DNA of 41,262 bases from Pseudoxanthomonas winnipegensis. GTDB lineage: Bacteria > Pseudomonadota > Gammaproteobacteria > Xanthomonadales > Xanthomonadaceae. Below, in pieces: positions 5,995 to 13,222 of this stretch. Location: positions 1 to 41,262 of the forward strand of contig NZ_SHMH01000015.1 of the NCBI RefSeq assembly GCF_004283755.1, read 5' to 3'. The position numbers and the translations under genes are program-made. The notes under the pieces are model-generated. The model saw only the letters and a program-made list of their open reading frames with translations, was not told where the DNA came from and made no database searches. The number at the start of each line of letters is the position of its first letter. The stretch's first letter is position 1.

Positions 5995-6267
5995 TTACTC
6001 GGGCAGGTTCCAGTCCTCGCCCTGGTCTTTTTCCCTCGGCTCGCGCTTCTTCACGATCAGCGTGATTTCCCCATCGACCGCAACCGGGACGGTGCGCAGC
6101 TTGAGCGTGAAGCCGCCGCTTTGGGTCGGGAAGGCCACGCCGCAGCGGAACCATTCGGTGCCGGTTTCGCCGTCGCGCTTGGTGTATTCGTGGGGGGTCA
6201 CCACGTCGAAGCGGTCGCGTTCGGCCGGCGCGGGGGCAGCAGCGGATTTGGAAGCGTTCTTGGCCAT
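5995..6267 (-). CDS. Hypothetical protein, 90 aa
   Basis: A low-complexity start (MAKNASKSAAAPAPAE) is followed by a compact beta-rich domain: DRFDVVTPHEYTKRD, TEWFRCGVAFPTQSGGFTLKL, then TVPVAVDGEITLIVKKREPRE and an acidic tail. Family not recognised; similar short proteins occur on conjugative plasmids. AGGAGTT precedes the ATG at 6267, and the terminator at 5921-5951 ends it as a single-gene unit. A decayed mirrored copy lies at 6478-6690, with 28 identical bases (6123-6150 versus 6565-6592, encoding FRCGVAFPT on both strands). Confidence 0.75.
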   Translation of the reverse strand: MAKNASKSAAAPAPAERDRFDVVTPHEYTKRDGETGTEWFRCGVAFPTQSGGFTLKLRTVPVAVDGEITLIVKKREPREKDQGEDWNLPE

Positions 6268-6480
6268 CGTCTTAACTCCTTCGGTTGTTGGGTATGCGCT
6301 TGTGCGCGTGGTCGCCATCGGGTGGTGAAGCGAGCGGTCAAGGGGTGGAGGGGTGGCTGGCGCGGCCCGCAGCGCAGCGAGGACACGGGCCACCCTGGAA
6401 TCCCCTTTACCGCGCAAAGCGAGCTGCCCGACAGTGCCACGGTTACAGCACACGCGCCCAACAATCCGGGGGAGTTGATG
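6265..6480 (-). promoter_or_regulatory. Long imperfect inverted-repeat leader of the 90-aa gene (unit C)
   Basis: ATG-GCC at 6267 (minus) is mirrored by ATG-GCC at 6478 (plus). The centre near 6373 is a stem GGGTGGC (6351-6357) / GCCACCC (6389-6395). Relative to unit A (GGGCGGC/GCCGCCC) both strands of one pair changed, so the fold is kept. The loop (with CGCGGCCCGCAGCG) is nearly identical to unit A. Confidence 0.65.
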
Positions 6481-6690
6481 GCCATGCGACCCGAACTCCG
6501 CCGCGCCGCGCTGGCCGCGACCGCGTGTGGTGGCCAGAATACACCTTGCAACGGCATTGCACACTTCCGCTGCGGCGTGGCCTTCCCGACCCGCGGCTTC
6601 TCGCGTTGCACCGGCTCGGTGTCGATGGGGATGCTGATCGTGAGGGGCCGAAAGGAAAGGGCGAGGCCTGCGCCTGCCCGATGCACCGGG
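6478..6690 (+). pseudogene. Decayed mirrored copy of the 90-aa gene
   Basis: The plus strand from ATG 6478 parallels the minus-strand gene: shared ATGGCCA, GCGACCGC, GAATACACC and a 28-base identity (6565-6592). It then diverges as GFSRCTGSVSMGMLIVRGRKERARP against GFTLKLRTVPVAVDGEITLIVKKREPRE. Frames do not stay open as in the gene. No other coding sequence is evident in 6268-6855. Confidence 0.45.
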
Positions 6691-6855
6691 TTGGCGGCTG
6701 GCTCGGCCGATAGTGCCGGCGTGTTCGGCGGCTGATTTGCCCGCGTGCTCTTGCTTCTGCAAGCGGAGCGCGCAGGGGCGAGGATTAGGGCCGACTGGCG
6801 ATGACGCGGGACGCGGCATCGGTGCGCAGCACCCCAAGCCGATGACCGCTTGCGG

Positions 6856-7305
6856 TCACGCCCGCGAATGGGTTTGCTCGGGAGACTTGGACTTTCTCAA
6901 TCGAGGCAATCCCGGCAATTTCAGTTGCGCACGATCACTAGGCTGGATGTTCTTCTGCTTAGGCCTGCTCGGCTTCTTCTGCGACCCCGACTTCGATTCA
7001 CGCTTGAGCTTTGCCAGCGTCTTGATCGCATCGGGCCGGCCCCGTCGGTACGGTTTCGGATCGCGGACGTAATTCACCGGCAACACCTCAAACGACGACA
7101 CGCCCAAGGCCAGCAGTTGAGCGGCGGCAGTATCGAGCGACGCGAACAAGCGGGGTTCGCCTCGCTGGCCATGCAATTGATTTTCGGTCTGGCCTACGCG
7201 CACCATCACGGCATAGCCGCCTCGCTGGCCGACCAGTTGCACGGCACGCAAAGCGCCCGCGGCCGCCAAGGCGGCGAGGGTGGTAACGGAAATGGCGGTT
7301 GTCAT
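6856..7305 (-). CDS. ParC-like partition-associated protein, 149 aa
   Basis: Residues about 12-80 follow the pattern of ParC-family partition-associated proteins: AAAGALRAVQLVGQRGGYAVMVRVGQTENQLHGQRG, then LFASLDTAAAQLLALGVSSFEVL. The C-terminal 70 residues are strongly basic and disordered (RRGRPD..., KKPSRPKQK...), suiting nucleic-acid contact. It lies far from parA here. Start uncertain: ATG 7305 is chosen because the protein pattern begins there; ATG 7323 and 7344 are in frame upstream. None has a clear Shine-Dalgarno, and all lie in or beside a short inverted repeat. Confidence 0.65.
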   Translation of the reverse strand: MTTAISVTTLAALAAAGALRAVQLVGQRGGYAVMVRVGQTENQLHGQRGEPRLFASLDTAAAQLLALGVSSFEVLPVNYVRDPKPYRRGRPDAIKTLAKLKRESKSGSQKKPSRPKQKNIQPSDRAQLKLPGLPRLRKSKSPEQTHSRA

Positions 7306-7345
7306 GATCGACCCATCAAACATACAAGTTTGATTGTCGAACATG
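7303..7345 (-). promoter_or_regulatory. Short inverted repeat at the start of the ParC-like gene (unit E)
   Basis: ATCAAAC (7315-7321) and GTTTGAT (7328-7334) are perfect arms. Pairing extends outward (CATGATCGAC against GTCGAACATG) so that ATG 7305 is mirrored by ATG 7343. The layout is the same as the longer units A-C but only 43 bp. Either an operator at the start codon or a small fold-back. From here to 8101 I see only the repeat R block. Confidence 0.55.
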
Positions 7346-7470
7346 CGAAGGTCGGGCTGCAAGCCCTACCGGGATGAAGGGGAATCCGAACATAACCGCC
7401 AATTCCGCGCAGTCGGCACGCTGCCCGCGATCCGGCTCGGAAAGCCGGGACTTTGCCTTTCATCGCATTT

Positions 7471-7896
7471 CGCCGGCGCGAATCCGCGCACGCGGATCTG
7501 CGCCGGCGTGCTCCTGGGCGGGCGCGATCGACGCGCAGCGGCGATCCCGGCCGCTGCTCTGGCTTCTGCCCGCGGTGGCCCGGCAGGGCCGCCGGGGGCG
7601 CTTTGCGCTGGCCAGCTCGCGCACCAGGTCGTGCGGTGGACGCCGGCGCGGGGCTGTCCGGGCGGTTGACGTGGCCACCAGGCCACGCGCCCGGCCGCGC
7701 CGGTGGCCGACGTGCTCGGGGCCGGCCCGGTAGGTCGCTTCGGCGACCAGGCCGGCATGCTCCGGGCGTCGGCGCGAATCCGCGCATGCGGATCTGCGCC
7801 GGCGTGCTCGGGTGGGGCGGGGTAGCGGCCCTGGGGGACGCGCCGGCCCATGCCCTGCGCCGCGTAGGAGCGCGCCAGCGCCCCGTGGCGTGCCTG
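7471..7896. repeat. Hairpin-rich direct repeat R, copy 2
   Basis: Identical to 1-426. After a replaced GC-rich patch (7897-7980) homology with copy 1 resumes and runs to 8123, including the terminator and the last codons of the adjoining gene. It separates the accessory block (586-7305) from the topB operon. Confidence 0.9.
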
Positions 7897-8051
7897 GGGC
7901 GGGCAAGGGCAGGCCGCAAGGGCTGCACGGCCCGCCTGCGGCCGCTGCGGGCCGGTGTGCGGCCGCCGGCCGCCGGCCCGTGCTCGTCGCCGGCGACATC
8001 GAGGCGCGACCGGCTGCCCGGCAGAATCCGCGCAGCGGATCCGCCGGGCAG

Positions 8052-8075
8052 AAAAAAGGCGGCCCGTGGCCGCCT
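8052..8075 (-). terminator. Rho-independent terminator, end of the transfer/topB operon
   Basis: Minus strand AGGCGGCC-ACG-GGCCGCCT followed by T6, 27 bp beyond the stop at 8102. Same element as 535-559. Confidence 0.85.
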
Positions 8076-8101
8076 TCCCGGTGCGCCAACCTGGCCCGGC
8101 G

Positions 8102-8335
8102 TCAGGGCGACGCCGGCACGGCGCGGTTGCGCCAGTTGGCCAGCGTCGAGCGTGCGATGACGCGGCCGACCAGCGGGCCGAGAACGGCGAAAGCGATCAC
8201 CAGCACCACCCGCCACGCCGACCATTGCCCGGTGGCGATCATCGGGTAGGCAATGGGGAGCGGTGCGAGCCAGCAGCCGCCGGCGGCGATCATGCCCTTG
8301 ACCAGGGCGAGCACGGGGTGGCGCAGCAGCTTCAA
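8102..8335 (-). CDS. Small membrane protein, 77 aa
   Basis: Two or three hydrophobic stretches (HPVLALVKGMIAAGGCWLAPLPIAYPMI and RVVLVIAFAVLGPLVGRVI) indicate a small integral membrane protein of unknown family. The TTG start at 8335 overlaps the TGA of the preceding gene. The last codons (AVPASP) lie in the repeated trailer shared with the 119-aa gene at 586-945. It is the final gene of the VirB10-topB transcription unit. Confidence 0.55.
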   Translation of the reverse strand: MKLLRHPVLALVKGMIAAGGCWLAPLPIAYPMIATGQWSAWRVVLVIAFAVLGPLVGRVIARSTLANWRNRAVPASP

Positions 8336-8724
8336 ACGGCCGCTTCCTCGGCAGCGGCCGCCGCCTTTGCCTGGAGCTGGGTCAACGTCGTGATGGCGCT
8401 GCGCAGATCGACGTTGCGGGCGTTACGCGCGAACGCGGCCGCTGGCGATTCCGGGTCGTTTGGATCGGTGTGCAAATGATCCTGGAACTGCTGGGCCAGC
8501 AGGCCGGCCATGAACGCGACGTGTTCATGGTCGGCCTGCAACACGCTCCGGCCGATAGCGTCGAAGTTGTGCAGGATGTCTGACAACCACATGACATCGA
8601 GCGCAGCCGTTCGGCTGGCGAGGTTCGCATCGGCCCGGTAGGCGCTGTATTGGCGTATCGCCAGCGCGGTGTTGCCGGTGAACAGCACCAGCGCGGCCAG
8701 CTCGTCGGTGTAGTCGATGCTCAT
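8332..8724 (-). CDS. Hypothetical helical protein, 130 aa
   Basis: All-helical soluble protein (DELAALVLFTGNTALAIRQYSAYRADANLASRTAALDVMWLSDILHNFDAI...) with a C-terminal alanine/glutamate helix. Family not recognised. ATG at 8724 overlaps the topB stop as ATGA and is preceded by AAAGG, so it is coupled to the topoisomerase and may serve with it. Confidence 0.7.
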   Translation of the reverse strand: MSIDYTDELAALVLFTGNTALAIRQYSAYRADANLASRTAALDVMWLSDILHNFDAIGRSVLQADHEHVAFMAGLLAQQFQDHLHTDPNDPESPAAAFARNARNVDLRSAITTLTQLQAKAAAAAEEAAV

Positions 8725-10901
8725 GCTTTCGCCTTTCGCTTCTTGGCCGTCTTGGCGGCGGGTTTCTTCGTCGCCGGCTTGGCGGCCTTGTCCTTGGGGG
8801 CGTGCAGGTCGAGGAACGCGCCCAGCGCGGCCCGCGAGCTGCGCTGTTCGTCGGTCAGCGCGACGCCCTTCTCGCCGGCGAGCTTTTCCGCGAAGGCGAG
8901 CTGCTTCTCGCTTGGCGGGAGATTGCCGTAGGCGTCGCTGTGGGCGTCGAGGAACGCCTGCACGGCGGCGTGGGACGTTTCCACGTCCGCCGGCAGCGGG
9001 ACGCCCAACGCAACGGCAATCGCCCGTGCATAGCGCACCTGGCCCTCGCTTGGGGTGCGGTTGGCGGCCGCCTTGGCGGCGTCGCCACGCACCGATTCGA
9101 TGATGCGGGCGACGTTGGCGGCGATCTTGGAAACGAATTCGTCGCGGGCGGACACCGGAACGGTGCCGCGGCGAAGTTCGTCCAGCTTTTCCTCCCACAA
9201 CGCCGTCGTCGCAGCATCGGTGAGCGGAGCGGGCAACATGCCGATCAGCTCGCGGGCCAGCGGCGTGCTCACGATGAACTTGCCCTGCGGTTCCAGGTAG
9301 CCGCGTTCGCGCAGGTTCTTGATGATGCTGCCGCGCGTGGCTTCGGTGCCGATGCCCGCGTTCTCCTTCAACCGCTTGCGCACTTCGGGGTTGGTGGCGA
9401 ACTTGCCGACATCGAGCATGTCGCCGATGAGGTCGCCCTCGGTGTATCGCTTGGGCGGCCGGGTTTTCTTCGGCCGCAAAGCGGCCGCGGCGACATTCGC
9501 GCGTGTGCCGTCGGCGATGTCGGGCAGGGTGGAAGTGGCTTGCGCCTCGTCGTCGTCGGCGTCGGGGTCAGCGCCAAAGACGGCCTTCCAGCCCTGCCCG
9601 ACGGGCACGCGACCGCTGGTGGTGAAGGACACGCCGCCGGCGTCGAGCGTCATCCGGGTTTCGTGAAAGGTGTAGTCCGGCAGCAGCGCGGCGAGGTAGT
9701 GCTGTGCGATCAGCAGGTAAGCGGCTTGCTCGTCGTCGCTTACCTCACGGCCGGCCAGCGGTTCGCCGGTCGGGATGATCGCGTGGTGCTCCTCTCGCTT
9801 TTCCTCCATCTTTGCGGAGTTGAACACCGTCGGCCGGATCGTCGGCTTGTTGACGGTCAGCTCGGCGACGTGGCGGGCAAGGCCCGGCACCTGGCCCAAG
9901 GCGGACAGCACGCGCGGGATTTCCGCCTCCTGCTCGTTGGGAAGCAACGCGCAGGGCGTGCGCGGGTAGGTGGTCAGCTCCTTGTCGTACAGGCTTTGCG
10001 CGATTTCCAGCGTCTTGTCGGCGCTCCATCCGAACCGACGGGATGCCAGCTTCTGGAAGCGGGAAAGCGTCATCAGGGATGGCGGTTTCTGCGCTTTGTC
10101 CTGGTGCGTGACGGCGATGGGGCCACTGGCTCCGGTGACGGCCGCAACAATGGCTTCGGCGTCGGCGCGGTTGAAGATTCGGCTCTCGTCCGCCGGCGCG
10201 TGCGTGAGCGTCACGCTCGCGCCCAGCGCGGTTTCGGCGGTGATTTCGATTTCGTAGTAGGTGGCCTCGCGGAACGCTTCGATTTCCGCATCACGGCGCA
10301 CCACAAGGGCAAGCGTGGGCGTCATCACGCGGCCGATGTGGCGCGGGCCTTTGCCGCCGGCGGCGCGGGAGCGAAGCGTGTAGGCGCGGGTCAGGTTCAT
10401 GCCCATGAGCCAGTCGGCGCGTGCGCGGGCCTGGCTCGCCCAATACAACGGTTCGCTACTCTCGCCGGGGCGCAGCGCGGCAATGGCCTTGGTCAGGCTG
10501 GCGGCATCGAGGGCGGAGTACCAAAGCCGGCGAACCGGGCCGCGATAGCCGGCGTGGTCGAGCAGCTCGCGGGCGATGGCTTCACCTTCGGCCCCGCAGT
10601 CCGTGGCGATGATGATTTCCGACGCCTTGGGGATGTTGGCCAGCAGGACGCCCAGCTCGCGCTCCTTCTCGGGGTTCGGCTGGTGCTTCCATTGGTCGGG
10701 AATCATCGGGAGCACGTCGAAGCTCCACGCCTCCCAGGCTTTCGCGTAGGCGGCCGGGCCGACCTGTTCCAGCAGGTGGCCACGCGCCCAGGCGACGCGG
10801 CCGTCGTCGGTGTCGATGTAGCCGTGGCCTGGCTTGGGATTGCCCAGCAGCGGGGCGATGTGCTGCGCCTGGTCGCGCTTCTCACATATCCATAGGCGCA
10901 T
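8721..10901 (-). CDS. topB: DNA topoisomerase III (type IA), plasmid TopB/TraE type, 726 aa
   Basis: Relaxes and decatenates DNA through a transient single-strand break. N-terminal TOPRIM (E7 in ICEKRDQAQ; TDCGAEGEAI at 100-109), then YWASQARARADWLMGMNLTRAYTL and HIGRVMTPTLALVVRRD typical of TopB, and the active-site tyrosine in TTYPRT (Tyr312). The C-terminus is a lysine/alanine-rich tail (KPATKKPAAKTAKKRK) in place of zinc fingers. Odd: the usual DxDxE of TOPRIM reads D101-C-G-A-E105, so the second aspartate is glycine. GGAGC precedes ATG 10901; a longer upstream frame overlaps the next gene. Plasmid topoisomerases of this kind help resolve transferred or replicating DNA. Confidence 0.95.
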   Translation of the reverse strand: MRLWICEKRDQAQHIAPLLGNPKPGHGYIDTDDGRVAWARGHLLEQVGPAAYAKAWEAWSFDVLPMIPDQWKHQPNPEKERELGVLLANIPKASEIIIATDCGAEGEAIARELLDHAGYRGPVRRLWYSALDAASLTKAIAALRPGESSEPLYWASQARARADWLMGMNLTRAYTLRSRAAGGKGPRHIGRVMTPTLALVVRRDAEIEAFREATYYEIEITAETALGASVTLTHAPADESRIFNRADAEAIVAAVTGASGPIAVTHQDKAQKPPSLMTLSRFQKLASRRFGWSADKTLEIAQSLYDKELTTYPRTPCALLPNEQEAEIPRVLSALGQVPGLARHVAELTVNKPTIRPTVFNSAKMEEKREEHHAIIPTGEPLAGREVSDDEQAAYLLIAQHYLAALLPDYTFHETRMTLDAGGVSFTTSGRVPVGQGWKAVFGADPDADDDEAQATSTLPDIADGTRANVAAAALRPKKTRPPKRYTEGDLIGDMLDVGKFATNPEVRKRLKENAGIGTEATRGSIIKNLRERGYLEPQGKFIVSTPLARELIGMLPAPLTDAATTALWEEKLDELRRGTVPVSARDEFVSKIAANVARIIESVRGDAAKAAANRTPSEGQVRYARAIAVALGVPLPADVETSHAAVQAFLDAHSDAYGNLPPSEKQLAFAEKLAGEKGVALTDEQRSSRAALGAFLDLHAPKDKAAKPATKKPAAKTAKKRKAKA

Positions 10902-10905
10902 GGGT

Positions 10906-11160
10906 TCAGTGCTCCGCGTCGTTGGCCGCTTCATCGCCGGCGTCGGCCACCTGCACGGGTGGCGACATCAGCAGCCAGAACAGGCCGAGTGCGACGAACC
11001 CGGAGACGATGGCCAGGAAGGGATGGCCAAGCCAGAAAAGCGCGATGGCGGCCAGCATGCCGACGATCACGATGCTGGCGCGGGCAGGCCGCGACCACTG
11101 CGACATTGCATACAGCAGTTCGCCGATGCGGAAGGCGATGCTTTTCTCGTTCGTGCTCAT
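10906..11160 (-). CDS. Small membrane protein, 84 aa
   Basis: Two adjacent transmembrane segments (ARASIVIVGMLAAIALFWLG and FLAIVSGFVALGLFWLLMS, about residues 26-64) with a polar N-terminus and an acidic tail (DAGDEAANDAEH). GGAG precedes ATG 11160. It lies 4 bp from topB in the same operon. Family not recognised; a role beside the transfer channel is possible but unsupported. Confidence 0.7.
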   Translation of the reverse strand: MSTNEKSIAFRIGELLYAMSQWSRPARASIVIVGMLAAIALFWLGHPFLAIVSGFVALGLFWLLMSPPVQVADAGDEAANDAEH

Positions 11161-11234
11161 GCGATTGCTCCGGCGGTTGTTTCGTGCGCCGCGCCCTGGG
11201 CGCGGTCGCACGAAAACGGGACGGCCCGGCGTGG

Positions 11235-11474
11235 TCACGCGCCGGGCTTGTTGCGCTCGGCAAAGAACGCAGCGAAGTCGCGGTTGCCGTCGAGCGCGTG
11301 CTCGATCAGTGCCACGGCGGCGTCGTTCCAGTCGGGCTTGGCACCTGCGGCCTGCGCGTAGAAGTCGCAGAACGCTTCGACCCGCCGCACCAGCAGTGGG
11401 TCGAATTGCAGGCGCTTGGTGACACGTTCGGTCTTGACGGGGATTTTCGGCAGCGCCGACGGCTTGCGGGCCAT
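11235..11474 (-). CDS. Hypothetical small protein, 79 aa (possible ribbon-helix-helix)
   Basis: A basic start (MARKPSALPKIPVKTERV) is followed by TKRLQFDPLLVRRVEAFCDFYAQAAGAKPDWNDAAVALIEHAL. The KRLQF strand followed by two helices is the order seen in ribbon-helix-helix DNA-binding proteins and mobilization accessory proteins. AGGAG precedes ATG 11474. It lies between the 102-aa gene and the small membrane gene. DNA binding is inference. Confidence 0.65.
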   Translation of the reverse strand: MARKPSALPKIPVKTERVTKRLQFDPLLVRRVEAFCDFYAQAAGAKPDWNDAAVALIEHALDGNRDFAAFFAERNKPGA

Positions 11475-11484
11475 GTTGTTGCTC

Positions 11485-11793
11485 CTAGATCGGGTAATGG
11501 TTGTTGACGGCGGTAGTGATGACCACGCTGATGGTGACGCCTTCCTTCTTCGCGTACTTGCTGACGGCGTTGTGCAGCGGGGTGGACAGATGAAAGCGCA
11601 GTCGTTCTCGGTCGGGCTTGCGGTAAATACCGCCGGCGACTAACTCGGTGGGTCTATGCAGAAATTCCTCCGTGAGTTGTTGCATGAACATGCGCCGGCT
11701 TAGCCCGGCACGCTGCGCATCGCGGTCAATCGCTTTCATCTGCTTAGGTGCCACGCTCGCAACGACTTGACGGCGAGTGGCTTTTGCAGGCAT
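11485..11793 (-). CDS. Putative DNA-binding regulator, 102 aa
   Basis: Basic, with two short strand-helix-helix-like units: TRRQVVASVAPKQMKAIDRDAQRAGLSRRMFMQQLTEEFL and RLRFHLSTPLHNAVSKYAKKEGVTISVVITTAV. The second fits a ribbon-helix-helix (strand RLRFHLS, two helices). Start 11793 (GGAG upstream) is preferred. An in-frame ATG at 11877 overlapping the virB10 stop would add 28 residues, but an ATTGCACT half-site lies between them (11843-11850). It is a candidate for the unidentified protein binding the ATTGCACACC operators, without direct proof. Confidence 0.6.
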   Translation of the reverse strand: MPAKATRRQVVASVAPKQMKAIDRDAQRAGLSRRMFMQQLTEEFLHRPTELVAGGIYRKPDRERLRFHLSTPLHNAVSKYAKKEGVTISVVITTAVNNHYPI

Positions 11794-11835
11794 AGCTTTT
11801 GGCTCCGTTGGCTGGTTGGTAAAGCCTTCGGAGTG

Positions 11836-11850
11836 TAACGACATTGCACT
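11836..11850 (-). promoter_or_regulatory. Partial ATTGCAC operator half-site
   Basis: AGTGTAA...ATTGCACT, an imperfect member of the operator family, between virB10 and the 102-aa gene. It could add a regulated promoter inside the operon. Confidence 0.35.
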
Positions 11851-11866
11851 GTTTCGGTCACTGGCT

Positions 11867-13207
11867 TCACGGGACATACGGGGAGAGGGCCAAGTCTTTG
11901 TTCACCATGACGGCGACCCGCTGGCCGGGCCGGATTTCCAAGGTCGGCTGGATGTTGATGCTGCGCTGAACGAGTTGGGAACCGGCTTGGTTGATCTGCT
12001 GCGCCGCACCTTGGGCGGCGGCCTGGCCCGCGTCCCGCTCAAAGGCCGAATAGCTGTCGCCCTCGGCGACGGCGACGGCGGCCGCCACGGAGCTGGACAG
12101 GACAACGCTGGCGATTACTTTGCCCCAATGGTTGTTCACCTTGTCCCGTACTCCGGCGTATCCAGACAGGTCAACGCCCGGCATGGCTTCCAGGTCGAGG
12201 CTGGAACCGTTGGGGAAGCGCAGCCGCTGCCACACCAGCAGGACGCGGTTCTGGCCGAACGTCACCCGCGAATCGTAGGAGCCGATCAGCACCGCGCCCT
12301 GGGGGATGATGACGTGGCGGCCGGTGGGCGTGTCATAGACCGGCTGGGACACCTGCGCCGTGATCTGGCCCGGCAAGTCGCTATTGATGCCGGTCAGGAA
12401 CAGGGCAGGGATGAGCGTGCCGGCGCTTACGACGGTCGGTGTCGCCGGCGGCGTGAGCGGACTTTGCAGCGTGCCGGTATCCCGGCGCTCGTTGGTGAAG
12501 TCGCGCTTGTCGTCCTGTCGGTTGGCATCGTCGCGGGCGGTCTTGTTACCGCCTCCGGCGGCGGCCGCCGCCGCCGCGGCTTGGGCGGCGAGCATTTGCT
12601 GCTGCAAGGCGTCCGGCGATGTCGGCGGCAGGCCGCCGAAGGCCTGCTGGGCGGCATTGGTCGCGCCACCCAGCCCGGCGCTTTGCTGGAAACTGGTCTT
12701 GGCGTAGCGGGCATTGGCGGCCCGTTGCAGCCGTTCCAGCTCCTGCTGGGCGGCGAACTGCTCGGCGGCCGTCTGCCGCTGCGTGCCGCCGCCGTAGGCC
12801 TGCGTTGCGGCCCGCTGCTGGGAATCGTATTGCATCTGGCCGATTTCACCCGGCATCGGGTCGCCCAGCTTCGGCGCACGCGCGGCCCGCTGTTGCGCGG
12901 CCGTGGCGTAGTCGCCAGGCAGGGCGTTGTAGGCCTCCGGCTTGGCAGACATGCCGCCGGATGGCGCTTCTTCCTCCTTGGCGTTCTGCTTGGGCTTGGT
13001 CGTGAAGGCCTGGACGAACAGGAAGGCGATCAACACGCCGGCGACGCCGGCGAGGATGCCGACCTTCTTCTTGTCCAGGGTCTTGATCTTGGGCTTGGGC
13101 GTGGCCAGCGGGATCGGCGCATCTTCCGGCGGCGTGTAGCCGCCGGTGGCTTCGCCGGTCACCGGGTCGCGGTCGTCGTCGGCCGGGATTTCATTCGTGG
13201 TCTGCAT
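11867..13207 (-). CDS. virB10: VirB10/TrbI type IV secretion protein, 446 aa
   Basis: Spans the envelope and joins the inner-membrane motor to the outer-membrane core. Cytoplasmic N-terminus, one transmembrane helix at about 49-68 (VGILAGVAGVLIAFLFVQAF), a long Ala/Gln-rich periplasmic linker (about 75-240, with a run of ten alanines) and the conserved C-terminal VirB10 barrel domain (SAGTLIPALFLTGINSDLPGQ, VIIPQGAVLIGSYDSRV, NRVLLVWQRLRFPNG, AVAVAEGDSYS). AAGGTG precedes ATG 13207. It follows virB9 by 15 bp. Length and domain order are normal for the family. Confidence 0.95.
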   Translation of the reverse strand: MQTTNEIPADDDRDPVTGEATGGYTPPEDAPIPLATPKPKIKTLDKKKVGILAGVAGVLIAFLFVQAFTTKPKQNAKEEEAPSGGMSAKPEAYNALPGDYATAAQQRAARAPKLGDPMPGEIGQMQYDSQQRAATQAYGGGTQRQTAAEQFAAQQELERLQRAANARYAKTSFQQSAGLGGATNAAQQAFGGLPPTSPDALQQQMLAAQAAAAAAAAGGGNKTARDDANRQDDKRDFTNERRDTGTLQSPLTPPATPTVVSAGTLIPALFLTGINSDLPGQITAQVSQPVYDTPTGRHVIIPQGAVLIGSYDSRVTFGQNRVLLVWQRLRFPNGSSLDLEAMPGVDLSGYAGVRDKVNNHWGKVIASVVLSSSVAAAVAVAEGDSYSAFERDAGQAAAQGAAQQINQAGSQLVQRSINIQPTLEIRPGQRVAVMVNKDLALSPYVP

Positions 13208-13222
13208 GCTGCACCTTGCGTT

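Larger units (their letters stand above)
1..7896. repeat. Long terminal direct repeat, copy 1 (circularity overlap)
   Basis: This block is repeated at 33367-41262 at a constant offset of 33,366. I saw one difference, T at 133 versus G at 33499. Both window ends coincide with edges of the 426-bp repeat R. The best explanation is a 33,366-bp circle read past its start, with the first R copied from the other R of the plasmid. A true 7.9-kb duplication cannot be excluded from sequence alone. Confidence 0.95.

Noticed and set aside
7302..8225. 307-aa minus-strand frame through R
   Set aside because: Composition is repeat-derived (Arg/Pro/Ala), it overlaps the ParC-like gene start and crosses a terminator.
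8802..10895. Plus-strand frames opposite topB, virB10-virB9, virB4, virB11 and others (e.g. 1137-2669, 11777-14215, 18711-20168)
   Set aside because: Antisense shadows of recognised genes caused by high third-position GC; their translations show no family pattern.
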